Of a stretch of 64,000 nucleotides of DNA, positions 1-17,900 are shown piece by piece; the first letter of the stretch is position 1; every line of letters starts with the position of its first letter. The stretch spans positions 5,358,001 through 5,422,000 of the forward strand of contig NC_089735.1 of assembly GCF_035083965.1 (NCBI RefSeq), in the 5' to 3' direction. The stretch comes from Branchiostoma lanceolatum (taxonomy: Eukaryota > Chordata > Leptocardii > Amphioxiformes > Branchiostomatidae). The notes below the pieces were generated by a model that saw only the letters and a program-made list of their open reading frames with translations, ran no database searches and had not been told where the DNA came from. Made by a program: the position numbers and the translations under genes.

Positions 1-125
1 ACGAGTTGCGCTTTCCCTGTACCGTATGACGCTTTGCTTCTCGGATGTAGTGTACGTATTGCCTTCGGGGTCGTATCATTCTTACGAAGGACCAATGGTA
101 CAAAAGCTGTGTTCAGCTGAGGGTC

Positions 126-384
126 TGTGTTCGCCATAACATGGACTGTGTTCGCCAGAACATGGACTATGTTCACCAGAACATGGACTGTGTTCACCAG
201 AACATGGACTGTGTTCACCAGAACATGGACTGTGTTCACCAGAACATGGACTGTGTTCACCAGAACATGGACTGTGTTCACCAGAACATGGACTGTGTTC
301 ACCAGAACATGGACTGTGTTCACCAGAACATGGACTGTGTTCACCAGAACATGGACTGTGTTCACCAGAACATGGACTGTGTTT
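126..384. repeat. 21-bp minisatellite, array 1
   Basis: About 12 head-to-tail copies of a 21-bp unit (AACATGGACTGTGTTCACCAG). The first three units vary (GTTCGCC, CTATG) and the rest are nearly identical, which suggests recent expansion by slippage or unequal exchange. Because 21 is divisible by three, any frame without a stop in one unit stays open through the whole array, so the apparent proteins here are artefacts. Confidence 0.97.
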
Positions 385-489
385 AGCCTGACTAAATCGC
401 GCTCCTAGCGACCGGCCCGACGGATACCGCCCCTAGAGGTGGTGGGGGTCATTTACCTCCGCCCAAGAGCTTGTGTAAACACAGACTAG

Positions 490-733
490 ACTGTGTTCAC
501 CAGAACATGGGCTGTGTTCACCAGAACATGGACTGTGTTCACTAGAACATGGACTGTGTTCACCAGAACATGGACTGTGTTCACCAGAACATGGGTTGTG
601 TTCACCAGAACATGGACTGTGTTCACCAGAACATGGGCTGTGTTCACCAGAACATGGACTGTGTTCACCAGAACATGGGCTGTGTTCACCAGGCCACATG
701 GGCTGTGCTCAGGGAAGGGGCTGTGTTCAGCGT
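490..733. repeat. 21-bp minisatellite, array 2
   Basis: About 11 copies of the same 21-bp unit as the array 100 bp upstream. Several units carry GGGCTG or GGGTTG instead of GGACTG, and the 3' end degenerates (GGCCACATGGGCTGTGCTCAGG). The roughly 105-bp unrelated spacer between the arrays suggests a single array split by insertion, or two seedings of one unit. Confidence 0.95.
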
Positions 734-1834
734 TCATACCTAATGCCCTTAATGAAATGAACGATTTCGTACCATCTCTGTATAACTGGACCTGGAAACG
801 ATCAATTTTATGCAAATAACTTCATCATGACTTTTCTGCGTAATCAGTGTATTTTACCAAGGAGGTTGATTTTACGTAAAGCGTAATTGACAGCTTTGTT
901 TCTAAGTAATACGTAGCAGCTACATGGAATTCACCATAAAACGCAAGAGATAAATCATTCGTAATGTGTGGTTAAATTGGTCTAACATCGTTCAAAGTCA
1001 CAAACCAGGGTCTGGTTGTCTGAGAATGGAGGGTGGCCTACAGTGTTTTCACTAATCTTGCAGCTTGGACGGACAATGTAAGAGATTTAAGCTTGCAATG
1101 CAATAGTCACGTATTCCAGCCAAAAATGATTTACGTCGAGTTCACCCGATCTACGCCATACTTCACAAACGCTTTTCAGCAATGTACTTGGATGAAATAC
1201 GGTCTCAAATTAAAGAGGACTGGGTTTCAAAATGTGACATGCAGCAGTGGCACGTACAGAGCTGTCATGCTCAAGGTTTGTATTTTGAGTTTATCCAGCA
1301 ACATTACTAACATGTACATGTAGATGTATGTCCAGTGCCCTTGCCAATGCATGCCTGGGTGTGACCCGTCTTACCAATTCAGTGAACCAAGTGAACCAGT
1401 GCAACAGACGTATATCCCTGTTTGGCTGTGAGCTAAGTAGTTGCAAACCTTGATCCCTAGCCAAGTCCTAGTAACGTTACCCTCTTCGTTATTGATAGCT
1501 GACAGAGCAGACGTGTGCAGCCCTCCAAGTTAATGAGAGGTCCTATTTGAACCCAGTGAATCAGTGCAACAGCTGAATAACCTTTTTTGGCTGTAAGCTA
1601 AGTAGTTACATAGCTTGATCCCTTGGCAAGTCCTAGTCCTTTTGAATAGTTACATAACTGTCTGTCAGATCAGAAGTGTGCAGCCCTCCAAGCTAACGGG
1701 TAACCAGACGTCATTAGCCTACATGCACTAGTCCTACAGCCCCGGTGTTCGTAAACAGTGTGTAGAGGACAGAAACTGTGTTCTCAGATCCTGCTCTCTC
1801 GCCTTGGTTACACCCTCCCTTACACATCTCAGGC
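734..1834. other. Gene-free upstream region of GAPDH
   Basis: I see no convincing coding exon here. A 96-codon open frame at 1033-1323 has no recognisable domain and no splice context. The stretch includes a diverged tandem duplication (1376-1697) and should hold the GAPDH promoter and 5' UTR. No TATA box is evident within 100 bp of the GAPDH start codon. Confidence 0.6.
1376..1697. repeat. Two-copy tandem duplication, about 165 bp per unit
   Basis: Unit 1 (about 1376-1535) and unit 2 (about 1545-1697) share ordered blocks: CAGTGCAACAG, TTGGCTGT-AGCTAAGTAGTT, CTTGATCCCT, GCAAGTCCTAGT and GTGTGCAGCCCTCCAAG. Substitutions and small indels between blocks show it is old. It lies 140-460 bp upstream of the GAPDH start codon, so it may duplicate promoter-proximal sequence. 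Confidence 0.8.
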
Positions 1835-7584
<5,750 letters not shown>

Positions 7585-7643
7585 GTCACAACTGTCGCCA
7601 GTGTAGCACACGGACATCAGCCAGCAAATCAAGTAAAGAATCA

Positions 7644-7649
7644 AATAAA
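7644..7649 (+). terminator. Poly(A) signal of GAPDH
   Basis: AATAAA 60 bp after the GAPDH stop codon, the first canonical signal downstream. It predicts a short 3' UTR of about 80 nt, as is usual for highly expressed glycolytic genes. Confidence 0.75.
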
Positions 7650-8349
7650 GAACTGTGTAGGTTTCGTCAGGAGATCAGTATCTACCCGCATACGAAAAAT
7701 CCTAACAATCTATATTTTAAGGAGCTTGAGTTATGAGTGCTGACACACACACACAGACAACAGAAGCCCTAAACAATACCCCATTCACAGAGGTAACAAA
7801 CCTAAGAATAAGCTTTAGTACATTTATTATTTCATGTTGCCTCATTCATTATGAAAATAAGGCTGTAATCAATTCTAGATGATAGTCTTCTTTACCAGAA
7901 TTACATCTATTGTATGTGAGAAAAGTATTTTCCTTTGGCTGAATTTTACGTTTATGTCCTATCATAAATTCTGTAAATGACTTGCATGTTTACATAATCT
8001 ATGCATAGTGATGTACACCTTTAACTAACTTACAAAGCTATTTGTAAATATGTCTCCTGTCAATTATAATGTAATGTCCTGACGCAATTCAGCCATTTTG
8101 GTTGCCATTTTTGAGACAATGCATTTGTTTTTCGAAATAAACCATTCATGTAATACAAATGGGGCGCCGCTGTTCCTGGTGCCTTTCGACCACATCCAGG
8201 TTCATTACGTGGTTTTATAGTGACGATGTTCGCCTTCCCCTCTCACCTTTGAATCTAGAATTTGGCTCGGAGTCGAGGGCCTACAGCAGTGTCCGTAATA
8301 AATGGGTCCGTGTTGTGTTTAAGATGTATAGCTGTGGACAATATTTCTA

Positions 8350-8475
8350 GAACAGAGGCTTCGCCGCAACAGGATGTATTTCTCATACCGGATGCGTCCG
8401 GTGTGTTCCCGGTATCCTCTGGACCTCCGACAATCCATCAGTAATGGAGGGATAACGGCACAGGGAGTCCGCATG
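8350..8475 (+). repeat. Dispersed repeat, family R2, copy 1
   Basis: Shares ordered blocks with 9545-9665: ACAGAGGCTT, a central CGTCC-GG-TTCCCG segment, and CGAC-ATCCAT-AGTAATGGA-GGAT-ACGGC. The two copies lie in direct orientation 1.2 kb apart. Nature unknown. Confidence 0.5.
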
Positions 8476-8884
8476 CTACACGTTCACACGTTCTTTCAGC
8501 CTCCGGGCTTTGCAATATGGAATGGTTCACGGTTGGAACTTGTAATTGTCAAGGAACAGTTTCCTCATATAGATCTGAATGCAGTGGACATGCATGTTAC
8601 ACGTGACGTGACGCGTTTTGTCGATATCTTGGTGTCCGAAAAGACCGAACAACGTTAGCACTGTCAAACACGGGGTGCTACATCTTGTGTCCTTTCAGAC
8701 GTGTATCTGTCATGCCAGATAGAGGAAAGTTTTTTATATTGTACATTCCCATTTGCAGCCTGAATCCAGTCCATTAGTACGGCTCGCAGCGTAACAAAGT
8801 TCACAGTACAGAGACTACTCACTCACGTGCGCAACAAGAAAAGGGTACGTCATTTTCAAGACCCGAAGCGTTGCGTTGAGTGAT

Positions 8885-9065
8885 GGAAGGGTGTTTGGCC
8901 CATAGGTCCTGGTTCGAATCCCCTGACATATCTGACATTTCTCGACGTTGTGTCCATAGGAAAGGCACGGATTTCTTCGATTCACTCAGGTGAAAATGGG
9001 TACCTAGCTTCGGAGCATGGAGGTCCCGTGTTTGAGGAGAGCCACACTCCGATCGCGTATACGAC
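8885..9065 (+). mobile_element. tRNA-derived SINE, family 1
   Basis: A strong RNA polymerase III B box (GGTTCGAATCC) at about 8910 is followed by GTTGTGTCCATAGGAAAGGCAC, ATTCACTCAGGTGAAAATGGGTACCTAGCTTCGG and GGAGG, in the same order as at 55800-56060. The upstream half that would carry an A box is weakly preserved. Not a tRNA gene: there is no acceptor stem and the body continues past the tRNA length. Confidence 0.7.
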
Positions 9066-9544
9066 GTATCGACAGGAAGAGCGGTCTTTCCCGATGTGTG
9101 TGCAGCTTGTACTGTTCAGTACAAGCCTGATGTGTTGCGCCATGAGGCGGTTTACTGGGCGAACAAGATAACCTTTCCACTCACAAGCCCCAACCCCCAC
9201 GACCCTTTCTGTAAAAGAATTGGTGAAGAGATCATTACCTATTTATTTATGTTACATCTTATTTGGGACATTATGATTATAATTGTATGGTATTTAATTC
9301 CACAGGTCGTATCTTTCCTTCTTGCTTCTTGCTGAATGTCTAGCCTCTGCCAACAATTGAAACAATTGAATGGGGAGACTGGCAAACAAAAGCATAACTG
9401 CATTCCTCTAGAGTCTTCCGCACACCATGTGTCCAACATCCACTACCTGATCTATCTGATTCTAATTGACATAAGAGTGCGTCTGCCTGGAGACTCTCAG
9501 TCGACACATTTTAACATTAATCCACGGCGAAAATGTTACCATTT

Positions 9545-9665
9545 ACGGTATTTCACAGACAGAGGCTTTACTTCAGCACGACAAGACTAATACCGTTTTG
9601 TGCGTCCCGCATTCCCGCGAACCCTCGACGATCCATTAGTAATGGACGGATGACGGCGCTGGAGC
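9545..9665 (+). repeat. Dispersed repeat, family R2, copy 2
   Basis: Second copy of the sequence at 8350-8475, in the same orientation, with roughly 65-70% identity by eye. It ends at GATCCATTAGTAATGGACGGATGACGG before the flanks diverge. Confidence 0.5.
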
Positions 9666-12149
9666 TCGGTTTGCCGGTGGAAAGTGCTTCCCGCGGCGGA
9701 AAAAATCGGCGCTGTGCCCGTACAGACTTTTATTCCGGCTTGGCTTTGAACCGTCTTGACAGATAGTAGCTATGTAATGGAAGAGTTGGCACAGAAACTT
9801 GGAAGATTCATTTTTTTTCAACTCTCTTGTGTCTGGAAAGGATCAGCCTGGATTATTGTGTTCTACCTGAATTTGTCATGAGGCTACCTTCCTATTCTCA
9901 GACTATGTACTCGTAGCACGTAGCAAGAGCTGTTCATCAGATGTACCTCAAATATACTGGAATCACAATTCCAACTTCACAGAGTCTACATCATATACTC
10001 TTCCGTAGCTGAGCAAAGCTTTCTATGCACCCCTTTGTATCTTACAGGACAAAACGATGTATAGACGTCTGCTTCTAAGACGGCTATTTTGAAAGAAGAA
10101 GCGCCATACGAGCAACTCCAATGATGTGATGTCTGACGCTTTCGTCATTTTCATGAGAATGACTCGCTACATCTGTGCACTATCCTTGGCACAGGTTCAC
10201 CTTCTCTGTTTGTTGGTAACCTTTCTAAAAGCCGCGGCCTGCTGAACGTATTATCATGGGAATAATGGCAGTCGGGTACGTGTTTTGGGCTGCCTCAAGT
10301 AGAGAAATTTTGCGCCTGAGAAGATTATGTTGTGTTTCCGGTTACGTTACTGAAAAAAAATAGGTAGGAATTTTCTTTTTTTTCAGATTTCGGCAGATCC
10401 AACAAATTACAATATTCATACAAATTACAAATATATATCACTGTACGAGCAGAGGTATATCAATATAGTGAACAAAGAAGTACAATGTTAACTACACACC
10501 TATAAACCTTAATCTGTTAACAGAGAGTGAAATACAGGAGACTACAAGAAATTATGCATGACTTCTTGGATTCTGTTTTGAATTTTCATCACTCAGATGT
10601 CAGATCGAAATTTTACTTACCTTACTCATGGTCGACTTAAAAAGGAAGGGTCAAGGTCAGGTAACCGAAAACACACAATTTTTTCTAGGCATTTGGAGTA
10701 TCTCAGTCCACAGTTAATAGACCATGCAAACTTTACCGCTGTGGTAGTCGAGGCTTAAGTGCCACACTAGAGAGAAGAGTAAAGGCCCCTCAAAACGACC
10801 AGAAGAGCTTAAACAAGATAAACGTATCTGTAAAAGGCCAGTATGACGCACACGTTAATTGTTTTACACGACCTGGTGCTCAAACGTTTACAACCGTTCG
10901 GTCATTAAGAGATACCTCTTGAGAGATGGCGGATCTTAAAACAACCTGACGTAAAAGGCCGGAGTTGGAAAATGAAATAGATCTCTTGATACCTACAATG
11001 GCACAAATAACGCCTCAATAGGTCACACACCGTTCCGTGGACTATAAGAAAGTCAGAAGTAATAAAGAAAAGATTTCAAAGCATATGAAACAAAGGTCAC
11101 ACTGCTGGAGGGCCATATTTTGACCATAACCGACAAGTAATAACGAAGAAACCTGTGATCTACAACTTAAAGGGAAACCGCCAAACTGGAAGACAGAAAA
11201 CGCTATGAATCACAATCCGGGATCCTGACCTTCTCCAACATTTATGATTTGTTCTGAAAACCTATCTATCCCACAAAAATAAAATCATGGAAGAAACGTT
11301 AATGATTCTAAAGACAATGACGGTATCAACGTCTTGTTTCTGATATCAATACCTTCTAGTGGACCGGTGACGTTGCGTACAGACTAAACGAAAACGTGTC
11401 AAAAATAACCTAATCGGTCATTGTCACAAATCAAAGTGCAAAGCTTTCAGAGAGTTACGGAATTTTTAAACCGTCCGCTAACGCGGCAGTGAATCAGAGA
11501 CAAAGGCATACGTGTGTGCCTTTTGATAGAAACAAGTGTTCAATCTGGCTGTGCGTACTTGTCGAGTGGTGATACGACCTCTGTCAGCTTTGACTTGAGT
11601 TTCTCGGCAAGCCGCGATGGTTTTGTGACGGAGCTTTACACACCATCCATCACTATACATCTTCGTCTGCTGAGAGGTAGCGGCTTGTGACACTTCCTCC
11701 GCGAAATCGCGCTGGGTTCCGTCAACGCAGGTCCACCGTAATCAATTTCCGACGTTTTGGCGGTGTTCTGCGGATTATCCCGAAATTGCCGGTAGTAAGG
11801 CCTAGGGAAAAAATTATGTGTTTCTGGTTGCCTGACCAAAACTGGCAAAATCCTCCCGACCCCTGCTTTTCTAGGGATCGACCGCTGGCAAGGGACATAA
11901 TATTTTCGATCAGACATCTGAGTGCTGAATTGAATTCCAACTTCCTCCAACAGCCTTGAAACTTTTTCTTGCAGACTTTCTATATTTCATACTTTCTAAT
12001 AAGGCTTTTAAACATTATCAATGCAAGAATGCGTAGTAAACATTGTACTTATCTCTTCAGTTAATTAATATGCTTGTGCTTGTACAATCTATATTTGTAT
12101 AATTGCCGCATGATATGGTGTTGAAAGTATTAGTACAGTTTTAAATTGT

Positions 12150-12385
12150 ATTTGTTGGGTCACTTCGGCCGAAATCCTACTTACCGACCCTGTTTTTTTT
12201 AAAAGAAATTCAATATCCCTGTGCGGCACATTTTGCCATTACTCACGGGGCTGGTGTGGGAACCATTGAAAAACAAGAGGCGAGTAGTACAGTCTCCTGG
12301 TTCCCGGTATTCGAACCCGCGCCGAACCCGGGCCGCCGGCTCATGAATCCAACGCACTAACCGCTAGGCTAAAAGGTCCGGCCCG
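12150..12385 (-). mobile_element. tRNA-derived SINE, family 3, minus strand
   Basis: Read on the minus strand from about 12385, it shows an A-box-like TAGCCTAGCGGTTAGTGCG, then CCGGGTTCGGCG and a B box GGGTTCGAATACC. A non-tRNA body follows, ending near a T/A-rich stretch and TTCGGCCGAAGTGACCC. The tRNA-like head is the best preserved in the window. The lack of a closing acceptor stem and the 150-bp body argue for a SINE rather than a functional tRNA. Confidence 0.7.
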
Positions 12386-13739
12386 CTTAGACTGGTCAGT
12401 TGGTGGTGGCTGAACCCCACTGTTACGCCGTGGTCGGAAACACAGTAATAATTTTCAAAGGCCCGGTGCAAAAAAAGTTACATATCAGACCGAATGCAGA
12501 CAGAGGCAGAAACTGATCATGTTTGAGCCTCAAGCCTTTCAGAAATACATCAGCCGCATCCCAGCACCACGGATGTGTAGCGTTGGGTTGGTGCTGCCAG
12601 AATCTACTTTACTTTCGCTGTTGTATATAAAGGTTTTGTGCATTACTACTGACATCCAATGGTAAACACACAGGTACCAAACTGGCACAAAGTAATCGGG
12701 TCTGTGGGCTTATAACAAGCTTACGTGTGAGGAAGTGCAACAACTAACTTACTTATGTCTCCCTCGGTGTTCCAAATTAATGATCGCCATAAATAATTCA
12801 AACTTCGTCAACTCCAGCGCAGCTCCCTTTCAAGTCTTTTGAAGTGGGTTTGATTGCATGCAGAGCGTGAACTTTAACGTTACCTTATACTCTCATGTCT
12901 GACACGTAAGATAGTGGTTCTCTTTTCAATGTAATTAGAAACCAATTAACGGTGTACGCCTCAGTATCATCAGTCCAGTCGTACAGGAAAGAAAAAGTCT
13001 CCTAATGTTTGACTTCATTTGTGCTGACTCGCCAGAAATGGTGCTACTGCAGTCATACATTAGTCTGAAAGCTACATATTTCCTAGGATCCTACCGACGC
13101 CACCATTGTTTTCGAAATATGCACTTGAGTGTTTTCTCGAGCGGTAGTTGGTTTCAATCTTTCCGGGAATTTTCTGTGCTAGATTCCAGGAACTCTATTT
13201 TCGCTGTGTAGCGGACGGACTATCCAATCACGTTCGTCTGTTCTTCTTGGCTCTTGCACAACAAGTTGTATAGAATAAAGTGCCGGGCCCAAAAGCTGTA
13301 ATTTGTTTGGCTTTCTCGGCAATAAGTCCCGGTAGTCTGCCGCTGGAATGTGAAACAGAGATAATCAAGAGACAGTTTGAATGTGTAGTTTGAAGTAGAC
13401 TGGTAGAGAATAACATTTTTGTGCATTCACAACATTGTCTAGTCATTAGTGTACAGGGTAATGACCATGAACCCTGATGATCTTACAGACCGTAGAATGT
13501 TAAGTTAGAATCCTCTGTAGACGACATTTTCGTTCAAGAGTCGCAAGGTGGCGCTTTACTCAAGTGCTTCCATGTGAGAAGCCGAAGACGATTGTGCACT
13601 CAGCACGCTTTCTAAGCTGTTGCTGTATTCATTCCATTATGATGATATTGGCCCATTTGAAAACATAGAACTAGTTGAGGCTTGGACACTGCAGCGCCAG
13701 ACGCATAAAAGTTCATATCACCCATAACGGTGGATACCG

Positions 13740-14035
13740 GTGCCTGTCCTTGGTGCTGAACGACGAAAAATTGACGAAAGGGTTCCAAGGGTCCAGCTCT
13801 TCCACTATCTGCCACCAACAAATCAAGACCATAGCGCGTCCAGTTCAAAAGATAGAAAAAACGGAAGTTCTACTGCAGTGCCAATGTCACATACCAGGGG
13901 GCCCAAAATCGACCTTGACCTTCGTATTCCCAGTACCTACCCACATACCAAATATCATCATAATCCATTGAGAGGTTCTTGAGTTATGCTGACTACAAAA
14001 ATCCAGAAACACACACACAGAGACACACCCAAAAC
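13740..14035 (+). repeat. Dispersed repeat, family R3, copy 1
   Basis: Shares ordered blocks with 39335-39540: CCA-CAA-AAATCA-GAC-ATAGC--GTCC, TTCTRCTGCAGT, CCAG-GGSCCC, GA-CTTGACCTTCGT, CCCACAT and ATACC. It ends in GAGGTTCTTGAGTTATGCTGACTAC and a CA-rich tail. A shorter related piece is near 20492-20560. It has the layout of an old retroelement 3' end, but I cannot classify it. Confidence 0.5.
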
Positions 14036-14379
14036 TATATCCCCAGATAACGAATCAAAATCGTTTCGGAGATACTTTTGACCAGTGGGCTAACTTGTGG
14101 CATTCCTTTTATCCTTTTAATCCGGCGCCCTTGACACGCAGAGAAGAATCGGCTTGAAGAAGAAGAAAGTGACTCTGCCAGAAGAAAATGACTCTAAGGT
14201 CAAAGGTGAAAGCAGCTTTGCTGATTACTCATCGACGATGTCTATTTGTGACGTCATTATTGGTGGTTTTAGCCTGACATGAACAGCAGACCTCACAATT
14301 TTTATTACCTTATTTTTATATTAATGATTAAAACGCCCCTACGAAAAAGTGAACTGCGCCGTTGACCCCGTGACACGAA

Positions 14380-14458
14380 GATGGCGGACTGCCAACTCGA
14401 GACGTGACTGTCAGAAAATAAACGTCTGCGTAGTTCCGGCAAATGGCGTTTCTTTGAG
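14380..14458 (+). promoter_or_regulatory. Probable promoter and non-coding first exon of FBXO7
   Basis: Contains AAGATGGCGGAC, which resembles the YY1-type element common at TATA-less housekeeping start sites. It ends in a good splice donor (TTTGAG|GTAAGA, donor at 14459). A plausible acceptor is at 14950 (AAATGCAG), 32 bp before the FBXO7 start codon. Two very short upstream open frames begin at the ATGs here. Transcript data are needed to confirm it. Confidence 0.45.
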
Positions 14459-14720
14459 GTAAGAAAGGTTCACAAATGCTCACTACTGGTATACTGTTCG
14501 TTTCTGACCTGTTACAATACTTCTTATATTGTTCAAGAAGTATTTTAGCCAGTTATTTTGCGTTGGGGAGGGGGGCGGTTGCGTCGGGTTATTTTTTCAG
14601 CAGAAGAATTTGTTCTGCATGAACAAAACCTTTCAAATCTAGAGATATCACCCCCCCCCCCCCCTCTTCTCTTATTGTCCTTTTCATACGCCCTTTTGAT
14701 ATTTTAACCTGGTAAGACAT

Positions 14721-14893
14721 TAGCCGTAGCGACTGTTGCAGGGCAGGGCTTACTTTTACTCACTGTCTTGTATATGTTGTTGTTGTTACTCAGTCACTGT
14801 CTTGTATATGTTGCTGTTGTTGTATATAGCCCGAACTACATAATGTTACAAGAGAGCAAGTAAAAGTAAGCCCTGCAACAGGCGCCACTGCTA
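14721..14893. mobile_element. Foldback element with about 45-bp inverted ends
   Basis: The left arm (14721-14770: TAGCCGTAGCG-CTGTTGCAGGGC...TTACTTTTACT) is the inverted complement of the right arm (14846-14893: AGTAAAAGTAAGCCCTGCAACAGGCGCCACTGCTA). The loop holds two direct copies of TCACTGTCTTGTATATGTTG. It lies in the inferred 5' UTR intron of FBXO7. MITE-like in structure, with no coding capacity. Confidence 0.75.
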
Positions 14894-14981
14894 GTATGAC
14901 ATAGTCTTTTTTTATCAAGCTATCATGATGAATGATGATGTACAAATGCAGTACCCAGAGTGCAGTACTGGAGTGAGAAAT

Positions 14982-17900
14982 ATGAAGTTACGAGTGAAGA
15001 TCAGCGGAGAGAAGACCCGAGTAGACGTGGGGCAGGACTGTCACACTCTGGGCATGCTCAGGACCCTGCTGGCTCCTGTTCTGGGGGACCTCAGGTAACA
15101 AATGCAACTGTTGTCAGTTATTCCTCATATTATAAGATCATGTAATTTAAAAATAATGTTATCTTAGGTTTGTTTGTTTAGTAATAGGGCATAAGGATGT
15201 TTCATCAGCACCTAGACAGTTCAGCCCTTAGCCAATCAGGACCCCAGGCTAGGTACCAGGCTAGGTACCAGGCCTAGGATGGAATAGTATAATGGTTAGT
15301 GTTAGTGTTAGTGTTGAAGTTAGGGTTAACACGCCTGGATCTGGCGTTGAGTAATCCTGATCTGCTAGAGGCCCAGGGCCAAACTGTCAAACTCATGCAT
15401 TCATTCATTAGACTAGATCAACCCCTACCAAACCAAAAACTCTACTCTTTAATCTTTGCCTTTGTATTTTCCCCTTTGTTGCTTACAGGAGTGTCTCTCT
15501 GTTTTATATGCAGCTATAACAGTTACTGTATTGAAAGTTAAAACTGAAACTGATTGTTTAGGACTGTGTTTCTATTTTCAGAGATGACTTGCCATTTGAG
15601 ATAAGCCTGAATGGCCGAGATGCACTTCTTGGTGACGACAAACCCCTCTCTGATCTTGGTATTGTTTCTGGTGACCTCATACACATCCTCCTGCCAGCTG
15701 ATGACCCCCATACTTCATCCAATCACAACTCTCAGCCACAGGCGCAGCTTCGTTCCTCCCCAGAACACCCCCAGCCTTCCACCAATCACAGAGCTCAGCC
15801 ACAAGCTCATGATCATTCCTCCCCAGAACAAGCTTGTGGACTGAGAGAAGAAAGTGATGGCACAAAGAAAGCAAAACATCCTGCAAGCTGTGGAAATGGT
15901 GAGAAAACAGTCACAGCCAACCAACAGGATACATGTAAGTCTGACACCACAGAGGCAGACCCATACAATGCTTCAGCAAAAGCCCTTCTTAACAAAGAGA
16001 AAGAAACTGTGGGGATGGACAAAGAAGAAGAATCAGCAGACAACAATGGAGATGGAGAAGATAAAGACCTGATGGATGTGGAGGAAGAGGAAGCTCAGAG
16101 CCTATCAATGGAGGGTGCAGGGGTGGGAGGGGTCCCCTCAGAACCAATGCTGTGTCGGGAAGCCACGGTGGACTCTGTGCCATTGGTGTTGCAACAAGTC
16201 TACCATGCCAATGATGTGAAGAGTAGACATGATGCACTGTGTGTGGTGCTGCATGTGCTCATGATGGAAAGTGGATTCTCAGCAAAGGTGAAAAGATAGT
16301 ACAAAAACTTTTTCAATCCTTCTTACATAAAGAAGAGTCAAAATAACTTTCTGGAACCACTTACCTTTTACTGCTGATGCTCATTTCAGTAATTCCATCC
16401 CTTTTCATTTTGGAACATCTTTATGTCTATGTCTCTGACATTTTGGATAAGATTGTTGTCAATGAAGTCAGTCATGTGTTGTATTTGTTCCTTATGTGTG
16501 TACTAGTATACATCAATTTTTTTGCATACTCAGGAGTCATCTTCCCCACAAGACCAAGAGAGCATCAATGGTTTTACCCTTCCTAAGGGCTGGAAGTTAC
16601 CAGGAATGTACAAGATGACCTACAGGCACATGGCCTGTGAGGGATCATCATGCAGTCTCACTCTGGTACCTATGGGGTCCCTCTTGATGGCTCATGGTAT
16701 GTAGCAGACATTTACAAATTGAAATTTGCTGGAAGACATAAGGAAGATATCCAGACTATATGCATGATGTACAAAATGACTGATAAACTCGTGGATGTAC
16801 CAACTACTAAGTATTTAGAACCAGCTCAAAAAAGAAAGTATCAGAGTTGAGAACCTAGGATCAATATGTTAAAAAGTTGTTTTTCCCTAGAGCAATTGTA
16901 CAGTAGAACTTGTTGCCACCAAGCACTGTGGCAGCATCCTCATCAGATAGCTTTAAACAAGGTCAGATGTGAAAAAGTTAGGTGTGACAGGTCATTCTGT
17001 GTGATATAACAAGCTGCTGCATGCAAAGCTGGTGTGTTACGTCAAAGGGGGGTTATACTGGCGTTAGAGATACAGAGATAGACTCTTTGTTGTACAGACA
17101 TGAGAGAGCAACCCTACAGGTTTTATAGTGATGGGTGTAATAGTTCCTGAGCTGGTGTTAGATACTTAGTGGTTGCTGTTGGTACATCCACCAGCTAAAC
17201 ACAGATGCTGATGCTGTTTATTTGATATGTTGTATTTACAGGTGTGGTCACTGGGAGCAATCCCAGCATGCATCACCAGGTCCAGCTGAAGACTGACAGT
17301 TTCACCTTTCATGTTCCACAAGGTCAGAAGAATTCCATTTCAATCATTACCGCACAGCAGCATCTTTTTAAAAAGTTAACTTACTCTGCATTGCAGTTGC
17401 TTTAGATGTCCAATATACATGTAATTGTCAATCCAGAATATTGCAGATATTCAGCTACATTTGTAGGTTTAAGATTATTGTCAAGGTATGATTCTTTTTT
17501 TCTACTAATAATTGATTTCAAATTCCTCTCCAGATCCTAACAGAGCCTACAAGAATCTTCCCCAGTTGTCTAAAGTGTTTAAGGATTCTGTCGCTCAACC
17601 CCTACTGGCTGACATGAGACAATGTAAGTAAGGGGAAACATTTTTTCTTATCCTACATATCAAAATAAAGTCATGAAATCTCCAAAATCTTGATACACTT
17701 TCTCAAACCTCAGGCAATAAAACATCATAACATCAGCTGCGTAGGCAGTTTATGGGGCTAAAACTTACTTCATATTGTACTTACAATATACTGTATGTAA
17801 TTCCTCTGCTCTTTGTTATTTTGTTATTCATAGTTGATAAAAGGTTTGAATAACAAAATGTGAACCTTCCTATAGTACTGGGGCTACCTGCACTGCATGG

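Larger units (their letters stand above)
7650..14379. other. Intergenic region between GAPDH and FBXO7
   Basis: No recognisable gene on either strand. The open frames are at most about 105 codons, overlap on both strands and match nothing I know. It contains SINEs (8885-9065 and 12150-12385), a pair of related 120-bp repeats, and the 3' part of a dispersed repeat near 7660-7770 (GAGTTATGAGTGCTGACACAC). 9900-11470 and 12400-13480 look like plain unique AT-rich DNA. Confidence 0.6.

Noticed and set aside
127-819. Repetitive proteins (TRTWTVF and HQNMDCV repeats, plus minus-strand CSGEHSP repeats)
   Set aside because: They come from a 21-bp minisatellite that is open in several frames on both strands; no start context, domain or splice support.
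1033-1323. 96-aa open frame upstream of GAPDH
   Set aside because: No domain, no splice context, and composition like the surrounding non-coding sequence.
8905-8920. tRNA gene suggested by a perfect B box (GGTTCGAATCC)
   Set aside because: No acceptor or anticodon stems fit around it, and the downstream sequence matches a SINE body repeated elsewhere.
12300-12375. tRNA gene on the minus strand (A and B boxes present)
   Set aside because: The A-B box spacing and SINE body fit a tRNA-derived SINE head; no closing acceptor stem was found.
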